This document shows positions 1-7,883 of a DNA stretch of 39,689 nucleotides, piece after piece. Below the pieces are notes generated by a model. That model made no database searches and was not told the origin of the DNA. It saw only the letters and a list, made by a program, of their open reading frames with translations. Position 1 is the first letter of the stretch, and each line of letters begins with the position of its first letter. This DNA is from Crocinitomix sp. (lineage in GTDB: Bacteria > Bacteroidota > Bacteroidia > Flavobacteriales_D > Crocinitomicaceae), in NCBI GenBank assembly GCA_013138735.1, contig WTCE01000092.1, forward strand, positions 1 through 39,689, written 5' to 3'. The position numbers were made by a program, and so were the translations under genes.

Positions 1-71
1 CCATTAATTCCAGCTTCTTTTAAAATGCTGATTTTTTCTTCTTTGGTAAATTTCCTTCTTTTCATTGTCAT
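1..71 (-). CDS. IS3-type transposase OrfA, 5' fragment
   Basis: Reading the minus strand from 71 gives MTMKRRKFTKEEKISILKEA and then GING before the window ends. A basic start followed by KFTxEEKxxILKEA is the typical beginning of the HTH_Tnp_1/IS3-family OrfA helix-turn-helix protein, which binds the IS ends and is fused to the OrfB integrase by frameshifting. The start could be 71 or 65 (MTM or M). Only about 23 codons are visible, so the family call rests on this short N-terminus. The gene points out of the window. Confidence 0.6.
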   Translation of the reverse strand, partial: MTMKRRKFTKEEKISILKEAGIN

Positions 72-126
72 AAAGATTACAGTTTTTTTTGTATAATCTT
101 GTCCGACTATTTAGGGGGCGGAAACA
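1..126 (-). mobile_element. Left-edge insertion sequence (IS3-like), terminal part
   Basis: The OrfA fragment is preceded on the minus strand by about 55 non-coding bases. If the element starts with TG, as IS3 members usually do, a plausible tip is the TGTTTCCGCCCCCTAAATAG string read on the minus strand from 126. The boundary is inferred: no second end or target duplication lies inside the window. The next gene starts at 163, just outside the proposed tip. Confidence 0.4.
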
Positions 127-162
127 CCAGTTCCTGTTCAGTTATAGTCAATTAGTGGCAGC

Positions 163-570
163 ATGAGTTATACTATTTTTATACAGAAATTTAAGGAAGG
201 AGAACCTTCTCCATTCAACCGGTCTGAACTAGAAACGATAATTTCAAAACATGGCAAAATGTCGGAAGAAGAATTCGGAGTTGAAATCTTGACTGAAATT
301 GATATGTTTGAGAATGCTGATTTAAACGGAGAAGGAACTGCCGAATTATCTGGGATTTCTTTTCATAGACCTATCCATTGCATAGCATTACAGAATTTAA
401 TATTTGATGTTTTAGAGGTTAACGGAACTTGCTTCTTTGACCAAAACTTCAGCTACCTTCAAACTAGAACACTAAACCAAGCCGACTTTCCAGAAGATTT
501 AATTGAGAATGCCGAGGATGGAATTACTCTCGTGCAATCTGCAACTGAAATCTGGCCTCTGGAGGAGTAG
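163..570 (+). CDS. Hypothetical protein, 135 aa
   Basis: I do not recognise the family. The product is acidic, has no signal peptide or membrane segment, and so is probably cytoplasmic. Cysteines sit at two places (HCIAL and GTCFF). The composition (mixed alpha/beta, acidic, small, beside an IS) resembles orphan immunity-type or accessory proteins, but no motif supports that. The start ATG has no strong ribosome binding site, which is common in Bacteroidota. It converges with the metalloprotease gene ending at 674; no clear hairpin terminator is visible in the 103 bases between them. Confidence 0.6.
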   Translation: MSYTIFIQKFKEGEPSPFNRSELETIISKHGKMSEEEFGVEILTEIDMFENADLNGEGTAELSGISFHRPIHCIALQNLIFDVLEVNGTCFFDQNFSYLQTRTLNQADFPEDLIENAEDGITLVQSATEIWPLEE

Positions 571-673
571 AAAACTGAAGCTTACAATCTATTTAATAAA
601 TCATCAAAAGAAGTTTTGTGTCCTTGATTGAGTAATTGAATGCCTATTTCGATTTCTTCCTTTCGAAATCAAC

Positions 674-2785
674 CTAGTGCAACACAGTCACGTGTCCAGA
701 AATGGAGTGTTTTTCATCACTGCTTAAGTCACCGAATTCAATCGTCCAAGCATAAACACCATCTTTTACAACACCGCGATCGCCATAAGTGCCGTCCCAA
801 CCTGTTGCCACATTCAAAGATTCAAACATGACTTCTCCCCAACGGTTATAAATAACCATATGATAATCATAGATATCTAAATTTGCCGCAAAAACGGGTA
901 AAAACACATCATTAAACGAGTCTCCATCTGGTGTAAATGTATTTGGAATATAATAGATATTTACACCATCCACTAATACATAGCCATAAGCCGTATCAAT
1001 ACATCCAAAAGCCGAAGTTGCTAGAAGTTCTACCTCATAATAACCACCATACTCAAAAGGATAAGTATGTGTAGGATTTACAGCTACAACGCTAGGCGTT
1101 CCATCTCCCATGTCCCATTCATAACCAACTGCTCCTGTAGTTTCATTGATCATGGTAGTTGTTGCTTTATAGGAAAGTAAATGATCAGGATCAGGTGTAA
1201 AAGCTGCTTCCGGAAAAGGGGTTACATCAAATGTAAAAGTGATACTATTGTCTGACATGTCTTCATCATCATAACCGTCTGGTAATTCTAATTCAATTGT
1301 CATGACATAACTGCCTAATGGTAAAGAGAAACTTGGCAATGTGAATGTTCCAGCTTCGCCTTCTAAAATAAGACCAGACCAGGTAAACGTGTTAAATAGC
1401 ACACCATCTAAATAAACATTTCCAGTAAAGTAGGTCATGTTTTCATTACCGTTATTGATAACAGACATTTCTCCAAAGACAGGACTATTTTCGCATGTCG
1501 CGGTTATTGAACCACCTGTTACTTGAATATCCATTACTTGAAGATCGCAACTTTCTAAACAATCTGCAGCAATAATATTGTTACGCATGTAAAGCCCTGG
1601 TTGTAATCCAAAACCAAATCCTAAATTAATTCCTACAGCAGTTAAATGGCAATAGCTCATTACTGTTCCTCCAAGTGGTGGCAGCAAGCCGACACATCCT
1701 TCATCAAATCCTGCATCTGGTCCACAACCATCAATCGCAGTTGCGTCTCCATTCCAAAAACAAGCATGTGTATGTGGCGATCCCATATTGTGTCCCATTT
1801 CATGCGCGATTACCTCAACCGACCATGAATAAATTGGAACTGCAGCAAATGTTAATGAAATACCACTTACAGCTTTTCTAATCGCTTGATTGGCTGCACA
1901 AAAAACATTAACATAGGCTAACCCTCCACCTGCAGAAATAGTAACTAGATGACCTAAATCGCCTTCCCAAACAGTTGTCGTTGTTCCGAACAAACCTAAT
2001 AAAACGCCTGTATCTCCTTCAAGGTAATAAGGGCTTAGCTCATCCCAAACTTTTAATTCTGAAATATAAACCGTAATGTCATCCAACTCATATAAAAACT
2101 GAATTTCATTGAAAAGCGCCATCATATAATCTGCTGATTCAGTTACACCACCTAGTGCTAAAAAGATGTCATAATCAACTTCGAAATAAAGACTTGAACA
2201 ATCTTCAACAACTGCTCGATCTTCTGAAGGTGTTAGATTTGGAGATTCTTCATAATCACCATCTGTGTGACATTCAAAATTATTTTGACCATCTAAAGCA
2301 GGTTCTGCGTATAAGATGTAATAATTGTGATCTGGTAGTTTACCCAAATTAATATCTCCAATTCCAGGAATTGAACCTACGCCAATAATTTGATTATTTA
2401 ATACGCTAAATGCAATGTGAGAACCTTCATGACCAAGTACTACCCCTTGATAAAATATACTTTTATTTTCTGCAGCATAGTCAATTTCTAGACCAGAAGC
2501 TGTTTTAACTTTGAAGCCCGACTTAAATAAAATGGCTTCGTTCAAATCAAAAACTAAAACTTCATCCTTGTAAGGAATTGAAATTCTAATGGCCGTTGGA
2601 TGCTCATTTAAGATTGTGTTCCAGTTTGTTTCATCCGCATTCAAAAGTGCGTAATCGTCTATCAAACCCAAATCAAGATCTGCTTTGATAGCTCCATCAA
2701 CTGGAGAAAACAAAGCGATCTCTGCCTGACCAAAAGCTTTGGAAGACAAGAGTATAATTATTATAAACTGGATTAAACTTTTCAT
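674..2785 (-). CDS. Secreted reprolysin-like (M12B-type) metalloprotease with PKD and type B T9SS domain
   Basis: 703 residues. Residues 1-20 are a signal peptide ending AFGQ. The catalytic domain carries the metzincin zinc motif HEMGHNMGSPH (His328, Glu329, His332, Gly335, His338) and a Met-turn, VMSYCH, with Met376. Many cysteines around 340-415 probably form disulphides. Residues about 425-520 look like a CARDB-type beta-sandwich. About 525-605 is a PKD domain (YEWDMGDG). About 613-703 is a gliding-motility/CHU_C domain (NTFTPDGDSFNDVF, NRWGE, WDGTYGD), the type B T9SS sorting module. Expected role: export across the outer membrane and surface or extracellular proteolysis. The first 420 residues are paralogous to the protease at 4222-7863, but the C-terminus is of a different sorting class. 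Substrate unknown. Confidence 0.9.
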   Translation of the reverse strand: MKSLIQFIIIILLSSKAFGQAEIALFSPVDGAIKADLDLGLIDDYALLNADETNWNTILNEHPTAIRISIPYKDEVLVFDLNEAILFKSGFKVKTASGLEIDYAAENKSIFYQGVVLGHEGSHIAFSVLNNQIIGVGSIPGIGDINLGKLPDHNYYILYAEPALDGQNNFECHTDGDYEESPNLTPSEDRAVVEDCSSLYFEVDYDIFLALGGVTESADYMMALFNEIQFLYELDDITVYISELKVWDELSPYYLEGDTGVLLGLFGTTTTVWEGDLGHLVTISAGGGLAYVNVFCAANQAIRKAVSGISLTFAAVPIYSWSVEVIAHEMGHNMGSPHTHACFWNGDATAIDGCGPDAGFDEGCVGLLPPLGGTVMSYCHLTAVGINLGFGFGLQPGLYMRNNIIAADCLESCDLQVMDIQVTGGSITATCENSPVFGEMSVINNGNENMTYFTGNVYLDGVLFNTFTWSGLILEGEAGTFTLPSFSLPLGSYVMTIELELPDGYDDEDMSDNSITFTFDVTPFPEAAFTPDPDHLLSYKATTTMINETTGAVGYEWDMGDGTPSVVAVNPTHTYPFEYGGYYEVELLATSAFGCIDTAYGYVLVDGVNIYYIPNTFTPDGDSFNDVFLPVFAANLDIYDYHMVIYNRWGEVMFESLNVATGWDGTYGDRGVVKDGVYAWTIEFGDLSSDEKHSISGHVTVLH

Positions 2786-2912
2786 TTTACTATTTTCAAT
2801 ATATCTAACACTTCAACAACGCTTGAAACTAAAAAGAGTTGCCATAATTACCTGATTTTATTTACTGCTTTGAGTAAAATGTGGTTCTCATTTATTCTGC
2901 TGCTAAATCGTT

Positions 2913-3512
2913 TTAACCACCAAATACATAAATAAGTCCCATTGAAAAAATTCCACGATCACTTTTTGAATAAGTTCGCTCAGGAAAAACTGTTGCACCA
3001 GGATCATTCAGACCATATGTATACGCCAATTTAGCTGCAATAACCTGACCTGCAAAAGGAAATTGTACGCCACCTTCAATTTGCGGTCCAATTATAGTTC
3101 CATCTCCAAAATTGGGAATAGCTGAATATGAGTAGGCCGCTCCAATTCCTGCAAAGGCTCCAAAATAATCTATGTCTCCATAATAAAACTCCACTAATAA
3201 AGGAATTTCGGCAACCAGTCTGCTGGCATCCGTCGTATTGGCATAATGACCAATAAAAGGATATGTAGCCAAAGAAATATGCAAATGCCGCGTTTTACTG
3301 ACATACATTGATAAGGTGGCTTTATAAACTAAGCCAGGAATTGGAGAAACAGAAACTGGGTGATTCAATCCTGAACCATCTGTATAAGAATCTTTAAAAG
3401 AGAAAATATCTAGTTGCGCACCAACACCATGCTTAAAAACTTGCGCATTAGCATCAATTGAGAGCAATGTAATGAAACACAGTACGATTATTGATTTGAA
3501 GTGATTTTTCAT
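2913..3512 (-). CDS. Outer-membrane beta-barrel-like secreted protein, 199 aa
   Basis: A signal peptide (MKNHFKSIIVLCFITLLSID, then ANAQ) is followed by alternating hydrophobic/polar strands rich in Gly, Tyr and Phe (AFAGIGAAYSYS, GPQIEGGVQF, KLAYTYGL), ending in GLIYVFGG. This pattern is that of the small porin-like/outer-membrane beta-barrel (OMP_b-brl) proteins common in Bacteroidota. No partner or ligand can be inferred. It sits 127 bases upstream of the metalloprotease on the same strand. It has its own candidate promoter box just upstream, so the two could be transcribed together from here. Confidence 0.65.
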   Translation of the reverse strand: MKNHFKSIIVLCFITLLSIDANAQVFKHGVGAQLDIFSFKDSYTDGSGLNHPVSVSPIPGLVYKATLSMYVSKTRHLHISLATYPFIGHYANTTDASRLVAEIPLLVEFYYGDIDYFGAFAGIGAAYSYSAIPNFGDGTIIGPQIEGGVQFPFAGQVIAAKLAYTYGLNDPGATVFPERTYSKSDRGIFSMGLIYVFGG

Positions 3513-3534
3513 TAACGATTTTTTTTAGGTGTCT

Positions 3535-3560
3535 CAAAATTATAAAAATTACTTATGCAA
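3535..3560 (-). promoter_or_regulatory. Candidate Bacteroidota promoter (TAATTTTG) for the 199-aa barrel gene
   Basis: On the minus strand TAATTTTG (3542-3535) matches the TAnnTTTG -7 consensus, with TTG at 3560-3558, 15 bases upstream (a little shorter than the usual 17-23). The start codon follows 22 bases after the box. Confidence 0.35.
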
Positions 3561-3593
3561 CAGAGAATAATTCATGAAAAATGGCTGCAAACT

Positions 3594-4058
3594 TCAGAAT
3601 TCCAAGTCATTGTCTAATAGATCTTCTGACAGCTCACTTTTAGGTTTGGGTAGTTTCTTTGCTGCATTTAAGCCCGTGACTAAAATTGCAATTATGATTC
3701 CTTTCAAGATTATTGCCCCAAAAATTGTAGAAGGATCAATTACCGCCAATAGCAGAATGATTCCACCATACACAATAAGAGCAACAGTAATTGCAGCAAC
3801 AGGATCTTTTTTTGCATAAAAGAAAAGTCCTAAAAAAATGCCTGCTATTCCAAGTTCAATCGTAATTTCTAGGATCATCCATGGAAAATTAGAAACATAG
3901 TAAGCCGCAATTAAAGCCTGAATAATAGCCAGTACCAGCAATGCATTTTTAGCATACTTCACACTCACCTCATCTTCTTTTTTCTTTGCGCGTTGTGCCA
4001 TTTTTTTGGCCATTGCAAACGAGCGTTTTATTTCTTCTGGAGATCTTCTATTAGGCAT
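3594..4058 (-). CDS. Four-helix integral membrane protein, 154 aa
   Basis: The first about 30 residues are strongly basic and polar (PEEIKRSFAMAKKMAQRAKK) with no signal peptide, so the N-terminus probably faces the cytoplasm. Four hydrophobic segments follow at about 38-58, 60-82, 88-108 and 112-132, then a short acidic tail ending NDLEF. I do not recognise the family and no catalytic motif is visible. It is on the same strand as the neighbouring secreted proteins, but the gaps (81 and 163 bases) and a separate TAnnTTTG box suggest independent transcription. Confidence 0.65.
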   Translation of the reverse strand: MPNRRSPEEIKRSFAMAKKMAQRAKKKEDEVSVKYAKNALLVLAIIQALIAAYYVSNFPWMILEITIELGIAGIFLGLFFYAKKDPVAAITVALIVYGGIILLLAVIDPSTIFGAIILKGIIIAILVTGLNAAKKLPKPKSELSEDLLDNDLEF

Positions 4059-4112
4059 ACGTCAGGCTCAGATATTGAAAAAACATAACATATCAATGGT
4101 GTTAAATTCTAG

Positions 4113-4120
4113 CAAAACTA
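4113..4120 (-). promoter_or_regulatory. Candidate -7 box TAGTTTTG for the 154-aa membrane protein
   Basis: The minus-strand sequence TAGTTTTG fits TAnnTTTG and lies about 54 bases before the start codon. No TTG at the proper -33 distance is visible, so support is weak. Confidence 0.3.
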
Positions 4121-4221
4121 ATTACAAATAACAGTAAAGTAATAAAATAAATAGAATTATTAATTCCATCAGACTCTTGATCCAAAACAAGCGTATTATA
4201 CCTTTTTCAAATATTAAAGGA

Positions 4222-7200
4222 CTATTTTTGAATTAGCACCTTTGATTTTGCCAGTTTTCCTTCAATATCCAATACTACAAAGTAAACCCCATCTGCGAAG
4301 TAAGAAACATCTACATATTGCTTACCTGAATTAGCTTCTGTATTTTCTTCGTAGACCAATTGACCAATAGCATTATATAGTTTCACAGAATTGATATCCA
4401 TATTACTTCCATTAGAAATCCAGATTTCATTTTGCGCCGGGTTTGGATAAACGACGAAAATATTTTGTCCAAAATCATCCAAACTTAATTGACTATCCAC
4501 AACATATACAATGGTAATAGAACAACCATTAGCGTCTGTAATTGTTAAGGTGTAAGTTCCAGCAACCAAATCTTCAATATCTTCTGTTGTTGCTCCTGTA
4601 TTCCATAAATATGTATAACCGGGCACACCACCAATTGTTGTCGTCGAAATAAAACCATCTCCACCAAATACTTCATTTGAAATAGAAGAAGCCACTTCAA
4701 TTTCGTCAGGTGACGTAATGTCTATTTCAAATGACTCCTCACAACCATTCGCATCTGTTACAGTAACAGTATATGTACCTGCAATTAAATCAACTGCTGT
4801 TGCAGTAATTTGACCATCTGACCAATCATACGTGTATGGCCCAGTTCCTGAAATAACATCAATTGTACCGCTTCCACTTGGCTCATCATAACAGTTCGCG
4901 TTGATTTGAGAAATTTCAGCTTCAAAATTATCGATATTGTCAAGAATTACTCCGAAAGAATTTGTGCAGCCATTCAAATCAGTCACTAAAACATTATAAA
5001 TTCCAGCTGCCAATCCATCAATATCTTCGGTAATTGCGCCAGTTGACCAAGCGAATTCATAACCTGGCGAACCGCCCGTAATTGTTAAGTCTACGAATCC
5101 ATTTTCACCATCACAAAACTCGTCGTCAAACGTAGCTACAATTGTTATAGAATCTGGTTCAACAATTTCAATTTCTAATGTTTGAATACAATCCAACTCG
5201 TCTGTGATTGTAATTTCGTATAATCCGGGAGCTAAATCATCAATACCTGCAGTAACGGCTCCAGTTGACCAGCTATAATCATAGCCAGGAATACCACCTT
5301 CAACAGCAACAATCACTTCTCCATCTTCAGATCCATAGCAAGAAATAGCTGTAATAAAAGGATCGATTATGATTTCGTCATTCTCAGTTATGGTGATTGT
5401 TTCTTCATCTGAACAGTTACTATCATCTGTTAAAATCACTGTGTAATCTCCAGCTCCAACATCTGTTAAATCTGTTCCAATATCACCCGTTGACCAATTA
5501 TATTCAGCAACTCCATTTATATTGACTCCTGAAACTGTTATAGCTCCTAGTTCATCACCAAAACAATTGATATTTAATATTGTTTCGATCACTATTTCTG
5601 GTGCAGGATCTTCAGGAACAAAAACTTCAATGGTCAAAATGCAACCGTTTTCATCCGTTACTGTTAAATCATACGTGTCGCTAAATAGACCCGTAACATC
5701 TGCTGTTATATCGCCTGATGACCAATCATATTCATAACCAGGAACACCACCATCCATAGATGTCGTAACCTCTCCATTATCCATTCCACAACCAGCTTGA
5801 GTCACCTCAGTTTCTATCAGTAGCTCAGGCGGTGAAATAATATCGACCGTATCACTAGCCGAACAGTCATTCTCATCTGTAACAACTATAATGTATTCAC
5901 CATTCCCCAATCCTGTTTCTATCGTTCCGTCTCCGCCTGATGACCACGCGTAGGTATATCCTGGTGATCCACCCTCAGCACTTACCTCAATCTCCCCAGT
6001 TTCGTCATAAAAACAATCAGGATTCATTAAAATTTCAGTTGTAACAATGATCTCAGTAGGTTGGGTTAATTCTTGCACGATTGTTACTTCGCATCCAGCA
6101 TCATCTGTCACAATTACAGTGTAAGTATTTGCGCCAATATCTGTAGGATCTTCTACAACCCCAGCACCATTATCCCAATCATAGGTGTATCCCGGAGTTC
6201 CGCCACTCACATCAATATCAATAGCGCCATCCTCTAACCCAAAACAAGAAATATCTGTGGCTGATATGATGTCAACAATTGGATATTCAGTCACATCAAA
6301 TTCAATTTCATAGGTGTTATTTCCTAAAACGCCATCTTCAACTCCATTTGGATTTTCAAGTTCTACCTCAAGAAGATAAGTTCCCGGAGGCAAAAGCATT
6401 GGTGTTAATGCGACAACTTCAGAACTATCTTCTTCCAATAAACCTGTCCACAAAATTGTTTCCTCTAAAACGCCGTCTAAATATACCAGTAAGTCTAAGG
6501 TTGTTAGATCTTCATTTCCATTGCTGAAAATGGTTACTTCGGCATAAATTGAATCGCCTTCACAATGCGGTCCAACGAGTCCACCATCAATAATTTCTAT
6601 GTCCATAAATGGATTTAAATCACATCCTTCTAAACAAGCGGCATCTTCAATCTTACCTCTCATTAGCGCTCCGGGTTGATCTCCAAAACCTAATCCCAAA
6701 TCAATTCCAGCACCAATTAAATGGCAATAACTCATGATTGTTCCAGACGCCGGTATTGCAGCATCACAACCTTCGTCATAACCTGCTGCTGGGCCACAAC
6801 CATCAATAGCAGTGCCATCTCCATTCCAAGCACAGGCGTGCGTATGTGGAGACCCGAAGTTATGTCCCATTTCATGTGCAATAACTTCAATTGTCCAAGA
6901 AAAAATTGGAACTTCTTCATAAAAGGAATTGATATCACTCACAGCTTTTCTTAGCGCTTGATTTGGGTGACAAATAACATTTAACCATGCCAGTCCACCA
7001 TTCCCTCTATAGGAAACAAAATGCCCCAAATCACCAATCCAAACGGGTGTTGTTGTTCCAAATAAGTTCAATAATGTTGTTGTTGAAGTAATTCCTGCAT
7101 AAGGACTAGGAGCATCCCAAACGAACATGTCAGAAATATATGCGGTCATTCCATCAATGTCATAAAGGATATAAATTTCATTGAACATAGCTGTTATATA

Positions 7201-7863
7201 ATCAGTAGCTCCAATCACACCTCCTTTATCAATTGTAATATCTTGATCTACTTCAAAATAAATTCCCACACAATCTCCTAAATCTTTAGGTGATCCATGA
7301 TCATCTCCATTTGGTCTCATCTCAATTCCATCTATAGGATCATCTGATGCGTCGCACTTAAAATCATTATGTCCATTCACGGATTCTTCTGGAAAAAAGA
7401 TATACTGCGTATCATTTTCTAGTTTCCCTAGGTTGACATCACCAATTCCTGGGATTGAACCAACACCAATAATTTCATTATTTAAAACACTAAAGGCAAA
7501 ATGAGAATCAGGGTAACCTTCGAATTCTCCCCGATAAAAAATACTTCGCGACACGTCATTATAAACGATATCTTGGCCTGAAGCGGTTCGTACAATAAAA
7601 TCATCCCTTATTAACTCAACTTCGTAAACATTCAACACAAGAATAGCATCTTGAAATGGAATCTCAATTGACAAGTCTGAAGGATGTGTGCTGAGAATTT
7701 CTTCCCAATAGACCTCATTCACTTCAAGCAAGGAATAATCACCTACAAGGACCGGACTAATTTCGTCATTATCCAATTCGGCTTCAAAAAACAACTGCTG
7801 CGCCTGAGAAAATCCGTTTAGATTAAAACAAAGAATTAAGGCTAGGTAAAATATCTTTTTCAT
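4222..7863 (-). CDS. Secreted reprolysin-like metalloprotease with eight SprB repeats and type A T9SS domain
   Basis: 1213 residues. The signal peptide ends GFSQ at about 20. The zinc site is HEMGHNFGSPH (His330, Glu331, His334, His340) and the Met-turn is IMSYCH (Met377). Residues about 425-525 resemble the CARDB-like region of the paralogue at 674-2785. From Cys540 to about 1130 run eight SprB-type repeats of roughly 75 residues (pattern xxCxGxxDGxIxVxxxGGxPGYxYxWSxG, then AGxYxVxVTDxxGC). The first Cys is missing in repeat eight. The last about 75 residues (VYPNPAQNEIWISN, ending KVLIQK) are a type A T9SS sorting domain. Expected: an exported, probably surface-attached protease with a long repeat stalk. 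It differs from its paralogue by the stalk and by the sorting class. Only 20 bases separate its start from the stop of the next upstream gene, so the two are probably co-transcribed. Confidence 0.9.
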   Translation of the reverse strand: MKKIFYLALILCFNLNGFSQAQQLFFEAELDNDEISPVLVGDYSLLEVNEVYWEEILSTHPSDLSIEIPFQDAILVLNVYEVELIRDDFIVRTASGQDIVYNDVSRSIFYRGEFEGYPDSHFAFSVLNNEIIGVGSIPGIGDVNLGKLENDTQYIFFPEESVNGHNDFKCDASDDPIDGIEMRPNGDDHGSPKDLGDCVGIYFEVDQDITIDKGGVIGATDYITAMFNEIYILYDIDGMTAYISDMFVWDAPSPYAGITSTTTLLNLFGTTTPVWIGDLGHFVSYRGNGGLAWLNVICHPNQALRKAVSDINSFYEEVPIFSWTIEVIAHEMGHNFGSPHTHACAWNGDGTAIDGCGPAAGYDEGCDAAIPASGTIMSYCHLIGAGIDLGLGFGDQPGALMRGKIEDAACLEGCDLNPFMDIEIIDGGLVGPHCEGDSIYAEVTIFSNGNEDLTTLDLLVYLDGVLEETILWTGLLEEDSSEVVALTPMLLPPGTYLLEVELENPNGVEDGVLGNNTYEIEFDVTEYPIVDIISATDISCFGLEDGAIDIDVSGGTPGYTYDWDNGAGVVEDPTDIGANTYTVIVTDDAGCEVTIVQELTQPTEIIVTTEILMNPDCFYDETGEIEVSAEGGSPGYTYAWSSGGDGTIETGLGNGEYIIVVTDENDCSASDTVDIISPPELLIETEVTQAGCGMDNGEVTTSMDGGVPGYEYDWSSGDITADVTGLFSDTYDLTVTDENGCILTIEVFVPEDPAPEIVIETILNINCFGDELGAITVSGVNINGVAEYNWSTGDIGTDLTDVGAGDYTVILTDDSNCSDEETITITENDEIIIDPFITAISCYGSEDGEVIVAVEGGIPGYDYSWSTGAVTAGIDDLAPGLYEITITDELDCIQTLEIEIVEPDSITIVATFDDEFCDGENGFVDLTITGGSPGYEFAWSTGAITEDIDGLAAGIYNVLVTDLNGCTNSFGVILDNIDNFEAEISQINANCYDEPSGSGTIDVISGTGPYTYDWSDGQITATAVDLIAGTYTVTVTDANGCEESFEIDITSPDEIEVASSISNEVFGGDGFISTTTIGGVPGYTYLWNTGATTEDIEDLVAGTYTLTITDANGCSITIVYVVDSQLSLDDFGQNIFVVYPNPAQNEIWISNGSNMDINSVKLYNAIGQLVYEENTEANSGKQYVDVSYFADGVYFVVLDIEGKLAKSKVLIQK

Positions 7864-7883
7864 GATAAATATTTTTAATTGTT

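Noticed and set aside
4222-6250. CRISPR-like array or satellite in the SprB region
   Set aside because: The about 225-base periodicity is coding (protein repeats with variable codons); repeats are diverged at DNA level and have no spacer pattern.
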